Position numbers and translations under genes: made by a program. Positions 38,954 through 47,909 of a DNA stretch of 53,906 bases are shown piece by piece. Under the pieces are notes generated by a model, which saw only the letters and a program-made list of their open reading frames with translations, did not search any database and was not told where the DNA came from. The DNA is taken from contig CALXVM010000013.1 in assembly GCA_944392105.1 (NCBI GenBank), positions 1 through 53,906 of the forward strand. Reading direction: 5' to 3'. Position 1 is the first letter of the stretch; every line of letters starts with the position of its first letter. The stretch is from an uncultured Clostridia bacterium. GTDB lineage: Bacteria; Bacillota; Clostridia; TANB77; CAG-508.

Positions 38954-40957
38954 ATGGAAGATTTAGTAGAAAGCATATTGGATTATATTAGAGCAGATTA
39001 TACAGATTATGCAATTATGATAAATGGTGAGTGGGGAAGCGGAAAGACATATTTTTGGAATAATAAAATAAGGCCAAAAATAGAAAATATGTCTGTAAAT
39101 GGAAGAAGACTTACACCAATATATATGTCTTTATATGGAATATCAAATTTAGAAGAAATAAGCAAGAAGATATTTATAGAAACGACACAGTTAATGGACA
39201 AAAATTTAAAGAAATTTATGAATGCAAGTGGAGTAAATGCTATACCAGAGTATGCAAAAACTGGTTTAGATATGGCAAACTTCTTTGGAGTTACACAAAA
39301 TGGAGATAGACTAGATTATGGTCAATTTTTTTCAACAGATGACAAGGTACTATGTTTTGATGACTTGGAAAGAGCAAATGTTGATGTTATAGATATTTTG
39401 GGATATATAAATAATTTCGTTGAACATGACCATATAAAAACAATTATTATTTGTAATGAAAAGGAGCTATCTACAAAATTAAAAAGCAACAACTTGGAAA
39501 TGAAAACTTTTATAGCAACATACTTACTAGACAAAGAAGGAAAGCTTAATATAAAAACAGACAAGCCAATGGTAGAAAGAATTAGAGACACCATTGAGTA
39601 TGTATTTGACAAGGCAAATGATTATGAAAGAATAAAAGAAAAACTTATAGGTGAGACATTTGAATATGCACCAGAGTTTAATTATATAATAAATGGTTTA
39701 TTAATGCGCTTTGAGAAATATCCAGAATTAATACGTTTTTTAAGAGAAAATACAAATTTAATTGTGTCAACATTTAATAAAAGTGGGACGAGAAACTTAC
39801 GTATTTTAAAACACTCATTAAATAACTTTAAGAAAATATTTGATATGGTTAATAAATCATATCCAAATACAAATAATAGAATATTACAGACCATGCTTAT
39901 ATTTACAATAGCAGTTTCATTTGAAATAAAAGCAGGAAAAATTACCAAGGACAAATTTGTAAATATCAATAGTAATGAGGAATACAAAGCAATTTTAGTT
40001 TCTTCAAGAGTATTTATGGATAACAGACAATTCTATATCAAAGAATTTGATAACAACTATTACTATAACTTTAAAGCTGAATATCGTTTCTTTAAATTTA
40101 TAGAATTATATGTACGTACAAGAATATTCGATATGAGAATATTTAAAGAAAATATGGAAGTAATAAGAAATACAATTGATACAAGTCAATTACCAGGATA
40201 TAAGAGATTACTAACTGAAGAATATTGGAAAATACCAGACGACCAATTTGAAGGAGTTATAACAGAAACTTTAGATGATGTGAAAAATGGTAAAGTAGAA
40301 CTTATAGATATTGTTAAATTATTTGCATATTTTGCATATTTCATAAAAAAAGAATTGATAGATTATGACATGAGAACAATAAAAAGTGTATTTTTTAATG
40401 GTATGAATATTTCTTCACTTACATCAAAATATTGTGAAAACGTAGACGAAGAGCTTTCACAAATAGCAATAAACGATGAAGAAGCTCCAGAGATGGAAGA
40501 TATACTAGCACATTTTAACGAAATAAATTTACAGTTAAAAGATAAAATGTACAAAGAAAAGGCAGAAGAAGTATTTAAGTGCATACCAATGAAAATGGAA
40601 TTATTTTATGATAAATTTGATAAAGAATGTATGCAAATACCAATTTTTAAATATTATGATTGCTTCCAAATGTTCCAAAGAATTTCTTGTGCAAGCAATG
40701 AAGACATAGTAACAATAAAAGAAAAATTAGCAGATAGAGCAAAACTATACAAAAATGAGTTAGCTCCAGAATTGCCTAATATAAAGAAATTAAAACATAT
40801 TATGGACGACTATATAGAAGGAAAGCAACCAAGTATAAAACTTGTTATATTACAAGATTTTTCAAACGAACTTGCAAACATTATTGTACAGTATGAGTCA
40901 ACAAATGATGATAAAGTATTTGTTGATGACGAAGTAGCCGAAAAAATAGAAAATTAA
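38954..40957 (+). CDS. KAP-like P-loop NTPase, orphan
   Basis: 667 aa. Walker A GEWGSGKTYFW near residues 24-34, Walker B DDKVLCFDDLERANVDVIDI near 133, then a sensor strand IKTIIICNEKEL. This is the KAP-type STAND/AAA order. No clear TM segment interrupts it, unlike many KAP proteins. The C-terminal 400 residues are helical and unrecognised. GAAAGGGATG SD; flanked by a decayed palindrome and its own terminator, so it is a stand-alone unit. KAP NTPases occur in phage-defence systems, but no partner gene is seen and the role is open. Confidence 0.8.
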   Translation: MEDLVESILDYIRADYTDYAIMINGEWGSGKTYFWNNKIRPKIENMSVNGRRLTPIYMSLYGISNLEEISKKIFIETTQLMDKNLKKFMNASGVNAIPEYAKTGLDMANFFGVTQNGDRLDYGQFFSTDDKVLCFDDLERANVDVIDILGYINNFVEHDHIKTIIICNEKELSTKLKSNNLEMKTFIATYLLDKEGKLNIKTDKPMVERIRDTIEYVFDKANDYERIKEKLIGETFEYAPEFNYIINGLLMRFEKYPELIRFLRENTNLIVSTFNKSGTRNLRILKHSLNNFKKIFDMVNKSYPNTNNRILQTMLIFTIAVSFEIKAGKITKDKFVNINSNEEYKAILVSSRVFMDNRQFYIKEFDNNYYYNFKAEYRFFKFIELYVRTRIFDMRIFKENMEVIRNTIDTSQLPGYKRLLTEEYWKIPDDQFEGVITETLDDVKNGKVELIDIVKLFAYFAYFIKKELIDYDMRTIKSVFFNGMNISSLTSKYCENVDEELSQIAINDEEAPEMEDILAHFNEINLQLKDKMYKEKAEEVFKCIPMKMELFYDKFDKECMQIPIFKYYDCFQMFQRISCASNEDIVTIKEKLADRAKLYKNELAPELPNIKKLKHIMDDYIEGKQPSIKLVILQDFSNELANIIVQYESTNDDKVFVDDEVAEKIEN

Positions 40958-40966
40958 TAAGATAAA

Positions 40967-41024
40967 TGCACTAGGCTTTTAGAGAAGTATAAATTCTACT
41001 AAAAGTATAGTGCGTTTTTATTTA
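40967..41024 (+). terminator. intrinsic terminator after the KAP-like gene
   Basis: TGCACTA..CTTTTAG pairs with CTACTAAAAG..TAGTGC, then GTTTTTATTT. Confidence 0.85.
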
Positions 41025-41110
41025 CATAAAATTATAAAAATTTTATAAAGATGTATAAAAATGTATTTTAAAGGAATAATAACAATATCATGAAAAAAGG
41101 AGGGAGATTT

Positions 41111-41665
41111 TTGAAAGCAACAGGTGTAGTAAGAAGAATTGATGATTTAGGTAGAGTTGTTATTCCAAAAGAAATAAGAAAAACACTTAGAATAAAAGAA
41201 GGAGATCCTTTAGAAATTTTTACAGACAAAGAAGGAGAAGTAATATTAAAAAAATATTCTCCAATAGGTGAATTATCTGAGTTTGCAACAGGTTATGCAG
41301 AAACTTTAGCAAAAACAACAGGACATATTGCTTGCATTACAGATAAAGACACAGTAATAGCTGTATCTGGAGGATCAAAAAAGGAATTTTTAGAGCAAGA
41401 TGTAAGTCCAGAACTTGAGAGTATAATGGACGAAAAAGAAAGTTATACTAGTCAAGAAAATAATGGTCTATCTATTCCAATAACTAAAAATGATAATAGA
41501 GAAAGAAAATATAATGCACAAGTGGTATATCCTATTATATCTGATGGAGACGTTATAGGAAGTGTTATATTACTATCTAAAGAAAGCAAAACAAAAATGA
41601 CAGAAGTAGAGCAAAAAGTAGCACAATCAGCTGCAAACTTTTTAGGAACACAAATGCAAATTTAA
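41111..41665 (+). CDS. spoVT: stage V sporulation protein T
   Basis: 184 aa. N-terminal AbrB-type swapped-hairpin domain (VVRRIDDLGRVVIPKEIRKT, LRIKEGDPLEIF), then a GAF-like C-terminal domain. SpoVT tunes sigma-G-dependent forespore genes. The TTG at 41111 is chosen because AGGAGGGAGATT lies right before it. The ATG at 41090 would put that SD inside the frame. Confidence 0.95.
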   Translation: MKATGVVRRIDDLGRVVIPKEIRKTLRIKEGDPLEIFTDKEGEVILKKYSPIGELSEFATGYAETLAKTTGHIACITDKDTVIAVSGGSKKEFLEQDVSPELESIMDEKESYTSQENNGLSIPITKNDNRERKYNAQVVYPIISDGDVIGSVILLSKESKTKMTEVEQKVAQSAANFLGTQMQI

Positions 41666-41809
41666 AACCTTATATGCAAGCTATAAAAACTATTAACATA
41701 TAGCTAAAAATTTGTGAACAACTATAGCTAAATTAAGCAAATTTGATCATGTAATGTTCTTGTAATATTTTAGTAATGAAAATGTAAAAACAAAAATATG
41801 TAAAACATC

Positions 41810-41838
41810 TTGTCAAAATAATAGAATTGTAGTATAAA
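41810..41838 (+). promoter_or_regulatory. sigma-A promoter of the 85-aa repeat protein
   Basis: TTGTCA (41810-41815), 17-bp spacer, TATAAA (41833-41838), 37 bases before the ATG. Confidence 0.65.
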
Positions 41839-41875
41839 TAATGTAGTGTGAAGAATAACGAAGGAGGACTATAAA

Positions 41876-42133
41876 ATGGAAAAGAGATTTGAAGTAAGTA
41901 ATTTACCAGCAGAGGTATCTGTATGGACAAAAATAAAGAATTTTCTATTTCATGAGGTAAAACTTGAATTAACACCAAAGCAAGAAAAAGTATTTAGAGA
42001 GGTTCATGACTTCTGGAATCAAGAGATTACAGGAGAGAAAGTTCATGATTTTCTATTTTATGAAATAACAGGGGAAAAAGTAAAGAACTTTTTATTTCAA
42101 GATATAAAAATAGTAGATAACATTAAACTATAA
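41876..42133 (+). CDS. 85-aa protein with four internal K-V-x-(D/N)-F-(L/W) repeats, function unknown
   Basis: Charged and aromatic, with no signal or TM segment. A ten-residue motif recurs: KIKNFLFHEV (19-28), EVHDFWNQEI (42-51), KVHDFLFYEI (55-64) and KVKNFLFQDI (68-77). The last three are spaced exactly 13 residues and linked by TGE. The DNA repeats too, so the gene grew by tandem duplication. It has its own promoter, an excellent SD (GAAGGAGGA) and a terminator, suggesting high expression. Position between spoVT and spoIVA hints at sporulation, no more. I do not recognise the family. Confidence 0.8.
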   Translation: MEKRFEVSNLPAEVSVWTKIKNFLFHEVKLELTPKQEKVFREVHDFWNQEITGEKVHDFLFYEITGEKVKNFLFQDIKIVDNIKL

Positions 42134-42160
42134 TTGTATAAAATAATTGGATATAAATAA

Positions 42161-42194
42161 AAACAATTAAAGAGAATATCTTTAATTGTTTTTT
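42161..42194. terminator. bidirectional terminator between the 85-aa gene and spoIVA
   Basis: AAACAATTAAAGA pairs with TCTTTAATTGTTT around GAATA, followed by TTTTG on plus and preceded by A-rich sequence that serves as a T-run on minus. It can end both convergent transcripts. Confidence 0.8.
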
Positions 42195-42206
42195 GTACTT
42201 TTAAAT

Positions 42207-43688
42207 TTACAATATAATACAAATCAAACCGCCACTACCCTCATTAACTATTTTTTCAAGTGTTTCCTGTAACTTCTCTTGTGCATCTTCTGGCATCCTA
42301 GAAAGTTTATTTTGCAACCCCTCATTTACAAGCTCATGTAAGCTTTTTCCAAATATATTAGATTCCCAAATTTTCTTAGGGTCAGACTCAAACTCAGAAA
42401 GTAAGTAGTTAACTAACTCTTCAGATTGTTTCTCACTTCCAACAATAGGTGATACCTCAGTTTCTATATTTGCCTTTATCATGTGTATGCTAGGGGCTTT
42501 CGCTTTTAGCTTTACGCCAAACTTAGAGCCTTGTTTTACCATCTCTGGTTCTTCCAATTCTAGCTCATCCATTGTAGGAGTAACAATACCATATCCTTTA
42601 GCGTTTACTTCATCCATTGCGTAAGCTATTTTATCGTATTTTTTCTTTGTTTGTGAAAATTCGCTAATTGTAGCAAAAAGGTCACCTTCATTTGCAATTG
42701 TAACACCTGATATTTCGGTTAAAATTTTATAAAATAAATCTTCTATTAAGTTTATAGAAATGTTAACACTACCATCGCCAAGCTTAATTTCATCTATCGT
42801 GCTAGAACTTATTATTTCTGTATGACCAATTGTGGCTAAACAAGAATCAACTTGTTTTAATATTTTTACATCCTTAAAAGCTGTTTTTATTTCAGAAAAC
42901 AATTCTTTCTTTAACCAGTGGTCGTTAGAAAGCCTATCTACCCAACGAGGAAATGTAATATTAACACGTTCAATAGGAAACTCATATAAAATTTTACCAA
43001 ATATATTATTAATATCATCTATAGTAAGGTTAGCACAATCGGTTGGAATTACAGGAGTTTGATATTTACTTTCTAATTTTTGTGCTAAACTTAAAGCATA
43101 TTCGGAATATGGGTCATCTGTATTTAAAACAATAACAAATGGCTTATTAATTTCTTTAAGCTCATTAACAACTCGTTCTTCTGCACCTATGTAATCTTCC
43201 CTTGGAATACCTGTAATACTTCCATCAGAAGTAACTAAAATTCCAATTGTAGAATGTTCCTTTATAACTTTACGAGTTCCTATTTCAGCAGCTTCTTCAA
43301 AAGGAATTTCCTCTTCAAACCAAGGTGTTTTTACCATCCTAGGCATATCATCTTCTAAATAACCAATTGCATTATTTACTAAGTAGCCAACGCAGTCTAC
43401 AAGTCTTACTTTCAAATTCAAATTATTACCAACAGTAATATCTACAGCTTCGTTAGGAATAAATTTTGGTTCTGTGGTCATTATTGTTCTACCACCAGCA
43501 CTTTGAGGAAGCTCATCTCGTGCACGCTCTTTTTTATATTCGTTGTTAATGTTTGGAATAACTAATAAATCCATAAAATTTTTTATAAAAGTAGACTTAC
43601 CAGTTCTTACAGGACCAACAACACCTACGTAAATATCACCATCTGTACGATTTGCTATATCTTGATATAATTTTAAGTTTTCTTCCAT
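42207..43688 (-). CDS. spoIVA: stage IV sporulation protein A (spore coat ATPase)
   Basis: 493 aa. Self-assembling ATPase that forms the basement layer of the spore coat on the outer forespore membrane. P-loop GPVRTGKS at 25-32, then GGRTIMTTEPKFIPNEAV and RLVDCVGYLV. The C-terminus GGLICIIL matches the localisation tail of the family. SD AAGGGGG. Transcribed divergently from glmU, with a likely sigma-E promoter. Confidence 0.97.
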   Translation of the reverse strand: MEENLKLYQDIANRTDGDIYVGVVGPVRTGKSTFIKNFMDLLVIPNINNEYKKERARDELPQSAGGRTIMTTEPKFIPNEAVDITVGNNLNLKVRLVDCVGYLVNNAIGYLEDDMPRMVKTPWFEEEIPFEEAAEIGTRKVIKEHSTIGILVTSDGSITGIPREDYIGAEERVVNELKEINKPFVIVLNTDDPYSEYALSLAQKLESKYQTPVIPTDCANLTIDDINNIFGKILYEFPIERVNITFPRWVDRLSNDHWLKKELFSEIKTAFKDVKILKQVDSCLATIGHTEIISSSTIDEIKLGDGSVNISINLIEDLFYKILTEISGVTIANEGDLFATISEFSQTKKKYDKIAYAMDEVNAKGYGIVTPTMDELELEEPEMVKQGSKFGVKLKAKAPSIHMIKANIETEVSPIVGSEKQSEELVNYLLSEFESDPKKIWESNIFGKSLHELVNEGLQNKLSRMPEDAQEKLQETLEKIVNEGSGGLICIIL

Positions 43689-43735
43689 TAACTTATTAAC
43701 CCCCTTAAGAAAAATGTTTGTACTAAACTTTATTT

Positions 43736-43763
43736 AATGTATATTAGGTAACTTAAAACTTAT
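43736..43763 (-). promoter_or_regulatory. candidate sigma-E promoter of spoIVA
   Basis: Read on the minus strand: ATA, 17 bases, TATACATT. This is 7 of 8 to the Bacillus sigma-E -10 (CATACAnT) with correct spacing from the -35 ATA core. spoIVA is a sigma-E gene in Bacillus. Confidence 0.45.
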
Positions 43764-43782
43764 GACTAAAAATTAAAAAAAG

Positions 43783-43811
43783 TTGTAAATAAAAAAATGT
43801 TGTGATACAAT
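43783..43811 (+). promoter_or_regulatory. sigma-A promoter of glmU
   Basis: TTGTAA (43783-43788), 17-bp spacer, TACAAT (43806-43811), about 115 bases before the ATG. Confidence 0.55.
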
Positions 43812-43926
43812 AACTAAAGCGTTTTATATATGCAATTATATTCCTAGGCTTTATAATGTATGCACTATGAAAAATATTTTGCATAACATATATAAAAATC
43901 TTTTATTTAAGAAAGGAAGAATTTAG

Positions 43927-45189
43927 ATGGAAAATGATATTATTGCTATAGTTATGGCAGCAGGAAAAGGGACAAGAATGAAATCTAAAAATTCAAAATT
44001 AGTTCAAAAAATATATGGAAAAGAAATTGTAAAAAGAGCAGTAGAAAATGCACAAAAAGCAGGAGTAAGAGATATAGTAGCAGTAGTAGGTTATAAAAAA
44101 GAAGAAGTAATGAAAGTATTAGGAGATAATATAAAATATGCATATCAAGACGAAATGCTAGGTACAGGTCATGCAGTAATGCAAGCAAAAGAATACTTAA
44201 AAGGAAAAAAAGGAAAAGTTTTAGTATTAAATGGAGATGTTCCATTAATAAGACCAGAAACTCTAAACAAATTAATAGAAAAGAGCATAGAGAATAAAGA
44301 ATATGCCACGTTACTTACAGCAATTTACGACGATCCAACTGGTTATGGAAGAATAGTAAGAGACGAAGGCGGAAATATAGAAGGAATAGTAGAAGAAAAA
44401 GACACTACACCAGAACAGAAAAAAATAAAAGAGATAAATGCAGGAATTTATTGCTTTGATATAGAAGCTTTATTAAAAGCTTTAGAAAAAGTAACACCAA
44501 ATAATAAGCAAGGAGAATATTACATAACAGATGTAATTCAAATAATGAACGACAGTGGATTAAAAACAGGAGCAGTTCTTGTAGAAGATAATACAGAAAT
44601 ATTAGGAATAAACGATAGAATTCAACTAGGAATATTAACAAAAGTATTACAAATGCGTATAAATACAGAGCTTATGAAAAATGGAGTTACTATAGAAGAC
44701 ACAAACACTACATATATTTACGATGATGTAGAAATAGGGATGGACACAGTAATACATCCAAATACAACTATAAAATCAGGAGTTACAATAGGAGAAGACT
44801 GCGAAATAGGTCCAAACTCATATATTCGTGAAGGCTGTAAATTAGCAAATCACGTAAAAATAGGAAGCTTTGTAGAAATAAAAAAAGCAATAATCGGAGA
44901 AGGCACAAAAGTGCCACATTTGTCTTACATGGGAGACTGTGAAATAGGCGAAAAATGCAACATTGGATGCGGAACTATTACATGTAACTACGATGGATTT
45001 AATAAGAGCAAAACTATAATAGGAAATCATTCATTTATAGGCTCAAACACAAACTTAGTAGCACCAGTAACATTGGGAGACAATACATTTGTAGCAGCAG
45101 GTTCTACAATAACAGACGACGTGCCAGACTACGCTTTAGCAATAGCAAGAGAGCGTCAAACAAACAAAGAAAATTGGAATAAGAAATAG
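43927..45189 (+). CDS. glmU: bifunctional GlmU (UDP-GlcNAc pyrophosphorylase / GlcN-1-P acetyltransferase)
   Basis: Makes UDP-GlcNAc for peptidoglycan. N-terminal nucleotidyl motif MAAGKGTRMKSKNSKLVQKI, then DEMLGTGHAV and NGDVPLI. The left-handed beta-helix begins at about 250 and carries SYMGDCEIGEKCNIGCGTIT and NYDGFNKSKT of the acetyl-transfer site. 420 aa is shorter than the usual 450 or so, with the last helix shortened (ARERQTNKENW). AAGAAAGGAAG SD. Confidence 0.96.
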   Translation: MENDIIAIVMAAGKGTRMKSKNSKLVQKIYGKEIVKRAVENAQKAGVRDIVAVVGYKKEEVMKVLGDNIKYAYQDEMLGTGHAVMQAKEYLKGKKGKVLVLNGDVPLIRPETLNKLIEKSIENKEYATLLTAIYDDPTGYGRIVRDEGGNIEGIVEEKDTTPEQKKIKEINAGIYCFDIEALLKALEKVTPNNKQGEYYITDVIQIMNDSGLKTGAVLVEDNTEILGINDRIQLGILTKVLQMRINTELMKNGVTIEDTNTTYIYDDVEIGMDTVIHPNTTIKSGVTIGEDCEIGPNSYIREGCKLANHVKIGSFVEIKKAIIGEGTKVPHLSYMGDCEIGEKCNIGCGTITCNYDGFNKSKTIIGNHSFIGSNTNLVAPVTLGDNTFVAAGSTITDDVPDYALAIARERQTNKENWNKK

Positions 45190-45191
45190 TT

Positions 45192-45245
45192 GGAAATTGG
45201 GGACAGGTCCCAATTTCCCAAATCGGGAAAAAAGGGACAGATCAT
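45192..45245. repeat. palindromic repeat (GGGACAGGTC family), copy 4
   Basis: GGAAATTGGGGACAGGTCCC, then AATTTCCCAAATCGGGAAAA, then AAGGGACAGATCAT. It has the internal symmetry GGAAATTGGGGAC / GTCCCAATTTCC and starts 2 bases after the glmU stop. Confidence 0.88.
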
Positions 45246-45251
45246 GTTTTG

Positions 45252-45283
45252 AAAGAAGGCTTAACAAAACAGCCTTCTTTTAA
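45252..45283 (+). terminator. terminator-like hairpin after glmU
   Basis: AAAGAAGGCT pairs with AGCCTTCTTT around TAACAAAAC, with one further T before A-rich sequence. Good stem, short T-run. Confidence 0.6.
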
Positions 45284-45474
45284 AACTGGTTAAAGTTAAT
45301 TAATAGCTGTCCCATTTTTTTTGCTTGTGCATATTATATATTAATAGTGTTAATAAAATAATTGTTTATTAAATAATTAGTAAGATACTAGATAATGTAA
45401 TGCAATCTAAGAAAAAATAAAAAATGAAAACATTATCCGAAAAATACAAAAGACACTATTAAGGGGGTGTAAAT

Positions 45475-45795
45475 ATGTACGACGATAATAAATATACAAA
45501 CTGCTATGACAATAATTGCGATAACATGTGCAATAACCAATGTAACAAATGTAAGAAAACATGTAAAAACGAATGCAAAGATAAATGTAAGCCTTGTATA
45601 GAGCTTATAATTGCAATACTTTCAACATTACTAGCATTAACTATAGGTCTAATATTAGGAGGAATTTCAGTAATAAGTTCTATATTAGCTGCAATATTAC
45701 CAGCTTTAATAATTTTAGCTATTGTGTTATTGCTATTAATTGCTATAAAAATTATTGAAAAAATATGTAATAAAGATAAAAATAATTGTTGCTAA
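45475..45795 (+). CDS. Cys-rich small membrane protein, function unknown
   Basis: 106 aa. The first 41 residues hold nine Cys spaced mainly by two or three residues (CDNMCNNQCNKCKKTCKNEC). Two hydrophobic helices (about 42-67 and 70-92) follow, then a tail ending CNKDKNNCC. It looks like a metal-binding or disulfide-cross-linked membrane protein. AAGGGGGTG SD. Not recognised. Its neighbours (glmU, a holin-4-like gene) give no clear pathway. Confidence 0.7.
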   Translation: MYDDNKYTNCYDNNCDNMCNNQCNKCKKTCKNECKDKCKPCIELIIAILSTLLALTIGLILGGISVISSILAAILPALIILAIVLLLLIAIKIIEKICNKDKNNCC

Positions 45796-45911
45796 TTATA
45801 TAAAGAGACAAAACTACAGAGTTACAAAAGCATATAATTATAAAGATATAAACTTACAAAGTCATCAAACTTGATAATTATAAGAATATAAATTTATAGA
45901 GGCATAAAGTT

Positions 45912-45947
45912 AAAGGCTGTTTTTGGGAAATATCCCAAAAACAGCTT
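45912..45947 (-). terminator. terminator of the YvlD-like gene (minus strand)
   Basis: GCTGTTTTTGGGA and TCCCAAAAACAGC form a perfect 13-bp stem around AATA. On the minus strand it is followed by CTTTAACTTTA. Confidence 0.7.
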
Positions 45948-46323
45948 ACATTGTTTGGTTTCCTGGTAGAAAATAATCTACTACACCATAAACTAAAGCA
46001 CCTATAATGGCAGCCATCCAAGATACAGCGTATCCTGCTACGAAATATTGAGTAACATATAAAACAACTGCAGACAATATAAAACCTACAAATCCTTTAC
46101 CAAAAGGTGTTGCGTGTAAACCAGTAAATTTTACAATTAAATAATCAATAAGAGTAAGGACAACTGCTGCTAAAGCTAGAGCCCAAAAACTATTAATTTG
46201 AAATCCTGGAGTAAAAAAAGCTGTTATAGCAAGAACTATTGCAGCAGTTGCTAGTCTACCTAATATTTGCCAAACAGTACTTTTGCTACCTTCTTTAGAT
46301 TTACTGTTAACATCCTCTGACAT
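45946..46323 (-). CDS. four-TM membrane protein of the YvlD / phage-holin-4 family
   Basis: 125 aa. Polar N-terminus (MSEDVNSKSKEGSKST), then four helices with FFTPGFQINSFWALALAAVV and DYLIVKFTGLHATPFGKGFV, YVTQYFVAGYAVSWMAAIIG. This P-G-F...F-W-x-A pattern is that of PF04020. Despite the family name these are chromosomal envelope proteins, and there are no phage genes nearby. SD AAGGAGG. Confidence 0.8.
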   Translation of the reverse strand: MSEDVNSKSKEGSKSTVWQILGRLATAAIVLAITAFFTPGFQINSFWALALAAVVLTLIDYLIVKFTGLHATPFGKGFVGFILSAVVLYVTQYFVAGYAVSWMAAIIGALVYGVVDYFLPGNQTM

Positions 46324-46590
46324 ATAAAACCTCCTTATTTTCTATAACATTGTTAAAATGTTATTTGGTTCAATTTTTATTATGTACATATAAAAAAATA
46401 TTATTCATTTTAAAATTATTATTTATAAAAATTAAAAAAATATGCGTAAATTGAATAAAAAAAACAAAAATGCAAAAACTAAAGTAAATAAAAAGTTAAG
46501 AAGGTTTATAGGTATCCAGTAAAAACCTAAATATAAATGACAAGGAGAGTATAATATATTTAAGAAATTAAATTATTATACGAAAATAAA

Positions 46591-47271
46591 ATGTTAATTG
46601 TTTTTTTTAGAAGCATTGTTTTATACATAATTGTTTTAATAGTTATGAGATTAATGGGAAAAAGGGAAATAGGTCAGCTACAACCATTTGAACTTGCAAT
46701 TGCAATAATGATTGCAGATTTAGCAGCTGTTCCAATGGCAGAAACGGGGATACCAATAAGCAATGGAATAATACCAATATTAGGACTTCTGGTTATGCAC
46801 TTAATAATTTCTTTCCTAAATTTAAAAAGCATGAAAATAAGAGAAATATTATGTGGAAAACCTGCAATTTTAATATATAGAGGAAAAATTGATGAAAAAG
46901 TTTTAAAAAAAGAAAGATTCACTCTAAACGAATTACAAGAAAGGCTAAGAAGTAGTAATGTTGTAAACTTAGGAGATGTAGAATATGCAATATTGGAAAC
47001 AAGTGGACAAGTTACAGTAATACAAAAACCAGACAAAAGAACTACAACGCCTAAAGATTTTAACATAATGCCAGAATATGAGGGAATACCATATGACTTA
47101 GTTGTAGATGGAAAAGTAATGTATAACAATTTAAAAATAATTGGAAAAGACTATAACTGGTTAAAAAAACAAGTAAATAAATTTAACATGGAACCAGAAG
47201 AGGCATTAATAGTTACATTTGACGGCGGAAATCAAATATTTTGCCAGAAAAAAGCAAAGTTAGGAAATTAG
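46591..47271 (+). CDS. DUF421 membrane protein (YetF-like)
   Basis: 226 aa. Three N-terminal helices with LMGKREIGQLQPFELAIAIM, then a cytoplasmic domain with FTLNELQERLRSSNVVNLGD, VEYAILETSGQVTVIQKP and PYDLVVDGKVMYNNLKIIGK. Members of this family affect germinant or peptide uptake in some Bacilli; the function is not settled. No clear SD. The last two residues (Gly-Asn) and the stop are supplied by a palindromic repeat. A DUF4363 gene follows, a frequent pairing. Confidence 0.88.
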   Translation: MLIVFFRSIVLYIIVLIVMRLMGKREIGQLQPFELAIAIMIADLAAVPMAETGIPISNGIIPILGLLVMHLIISFLNLKSMKIREILCGKPAILIYRGKIDEKVLKKERFTLNELQERLRSSNVVNLGDVEYAILETSGQVTVIQKPDKRTTTPKDFNIMPEYEGIPYDLVVDGKVMYNNLKIIGKDYNWLKKQVNKFNMEPEEALIVTFDGGNQIFCQKKAKLGN

Positions 47272-47409
47272 GGACAGGTCCCAACTTCCCAAATCGGGAA
47301 AAAAGGGACAGGTCATAAAACTGATGTGTCTCCAATTTCCTAAATCGGGAAGTTGGGACCTGGTCCCTAATTTCCTAAATTGGGAAAAAATGACCTGTCC
47401 CTAATTTCC
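47263..47409. repeat. compound palindromic repeat (GGGACAGGTC family), copy 5, two units
   Basis: GGAAATTAGGGACAGGTC at the left end and GACCTGTCCCTAATTTCC at the right end are perfect inverses, 147 bases apart. Inside are two units, the second in opposite orientation (CTGATGTGTCTCCAATTTCC, TAAATCGGGAAGTTGGGACC). The stop codon of the DUF421 gene lies in the left end. Confidence 0.92.
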
Positions 47410-47423
47410 AAAAGGAGATAATT

Positions 47424-47909
47424 ATGCAAAAAGAATTAATTATATGTATAATAATTGTTATTGCAATTATTGTTGGAAATACATTAACCCATAACAACAC
47501 AAAAAATGCTGTTAGTGAAGTTAATAAGAAATTGCAAGAGGTAACTGAGAAAATTTTATATGCTCAAGGAGAAACAGAAAATGAAACAGGGAAAAGTTTT
47601 ACAGAAGAGCAGAAAAACACAAAGTCGGTTGATGCAGAAGAAAAGGAAAACACGAAAGGAATACTAGAAAAACAAAATATAGAAGATGAGATAACAAAAA
47701 GTAGTGAATTATGGGATAAAGAATATCAAACACTTGCTTATTATATTGAGCATGATGAACTTGAAAAAGTTTCAGAGGCATTAGTAAGAGCTAAAGCTAA
47801 TATAAGTGCAGAAGAATATAGCTCTGCTATAGAAAATATAGATAGTTGTATATTCTTACTGCAACATATAGAAGAAAAAGATAAATTCACTCTGAAAAAT
47901 ATTTTCTAA
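47424..47909 (+). CDS. DUF4363 family membrane-anchored protein
   Basis: 161 aa. N-terminal helix (5-22), charged linker, then the helical SELWDKEYQTLAYYIEHDEL, VSEALVRAKANI, and AIENIDSCIFLLQHIEEKDK typical of DUF4363. AAAAGGAGAT SD. It lies after the DUF421 gene, separated by the compound palindrome. The stop overlaps that of the convergent dapB. Confidence 0.85.
   Translation: MQKELIICIIIVIAIIVGNTLTHNNTKNAVSEVNKKLQEVTEKILYAQGETENETGKSFTEEQKNTKSVDAEEKENTKGILEKQNIEDEITKSSELWDKEYQTLAYYIEHDELEKVSEALVRAKANISAEEYSSAIENIDSCIFLLQHIEEKDKFTLKNIF

Noticed and set aside
45946..46323. Prophage remnant suggested by a holin-4-like protein
   Set aside because: PF04020 proteins are common chromosomal envelope proteins, and no other phage gene is nearby.
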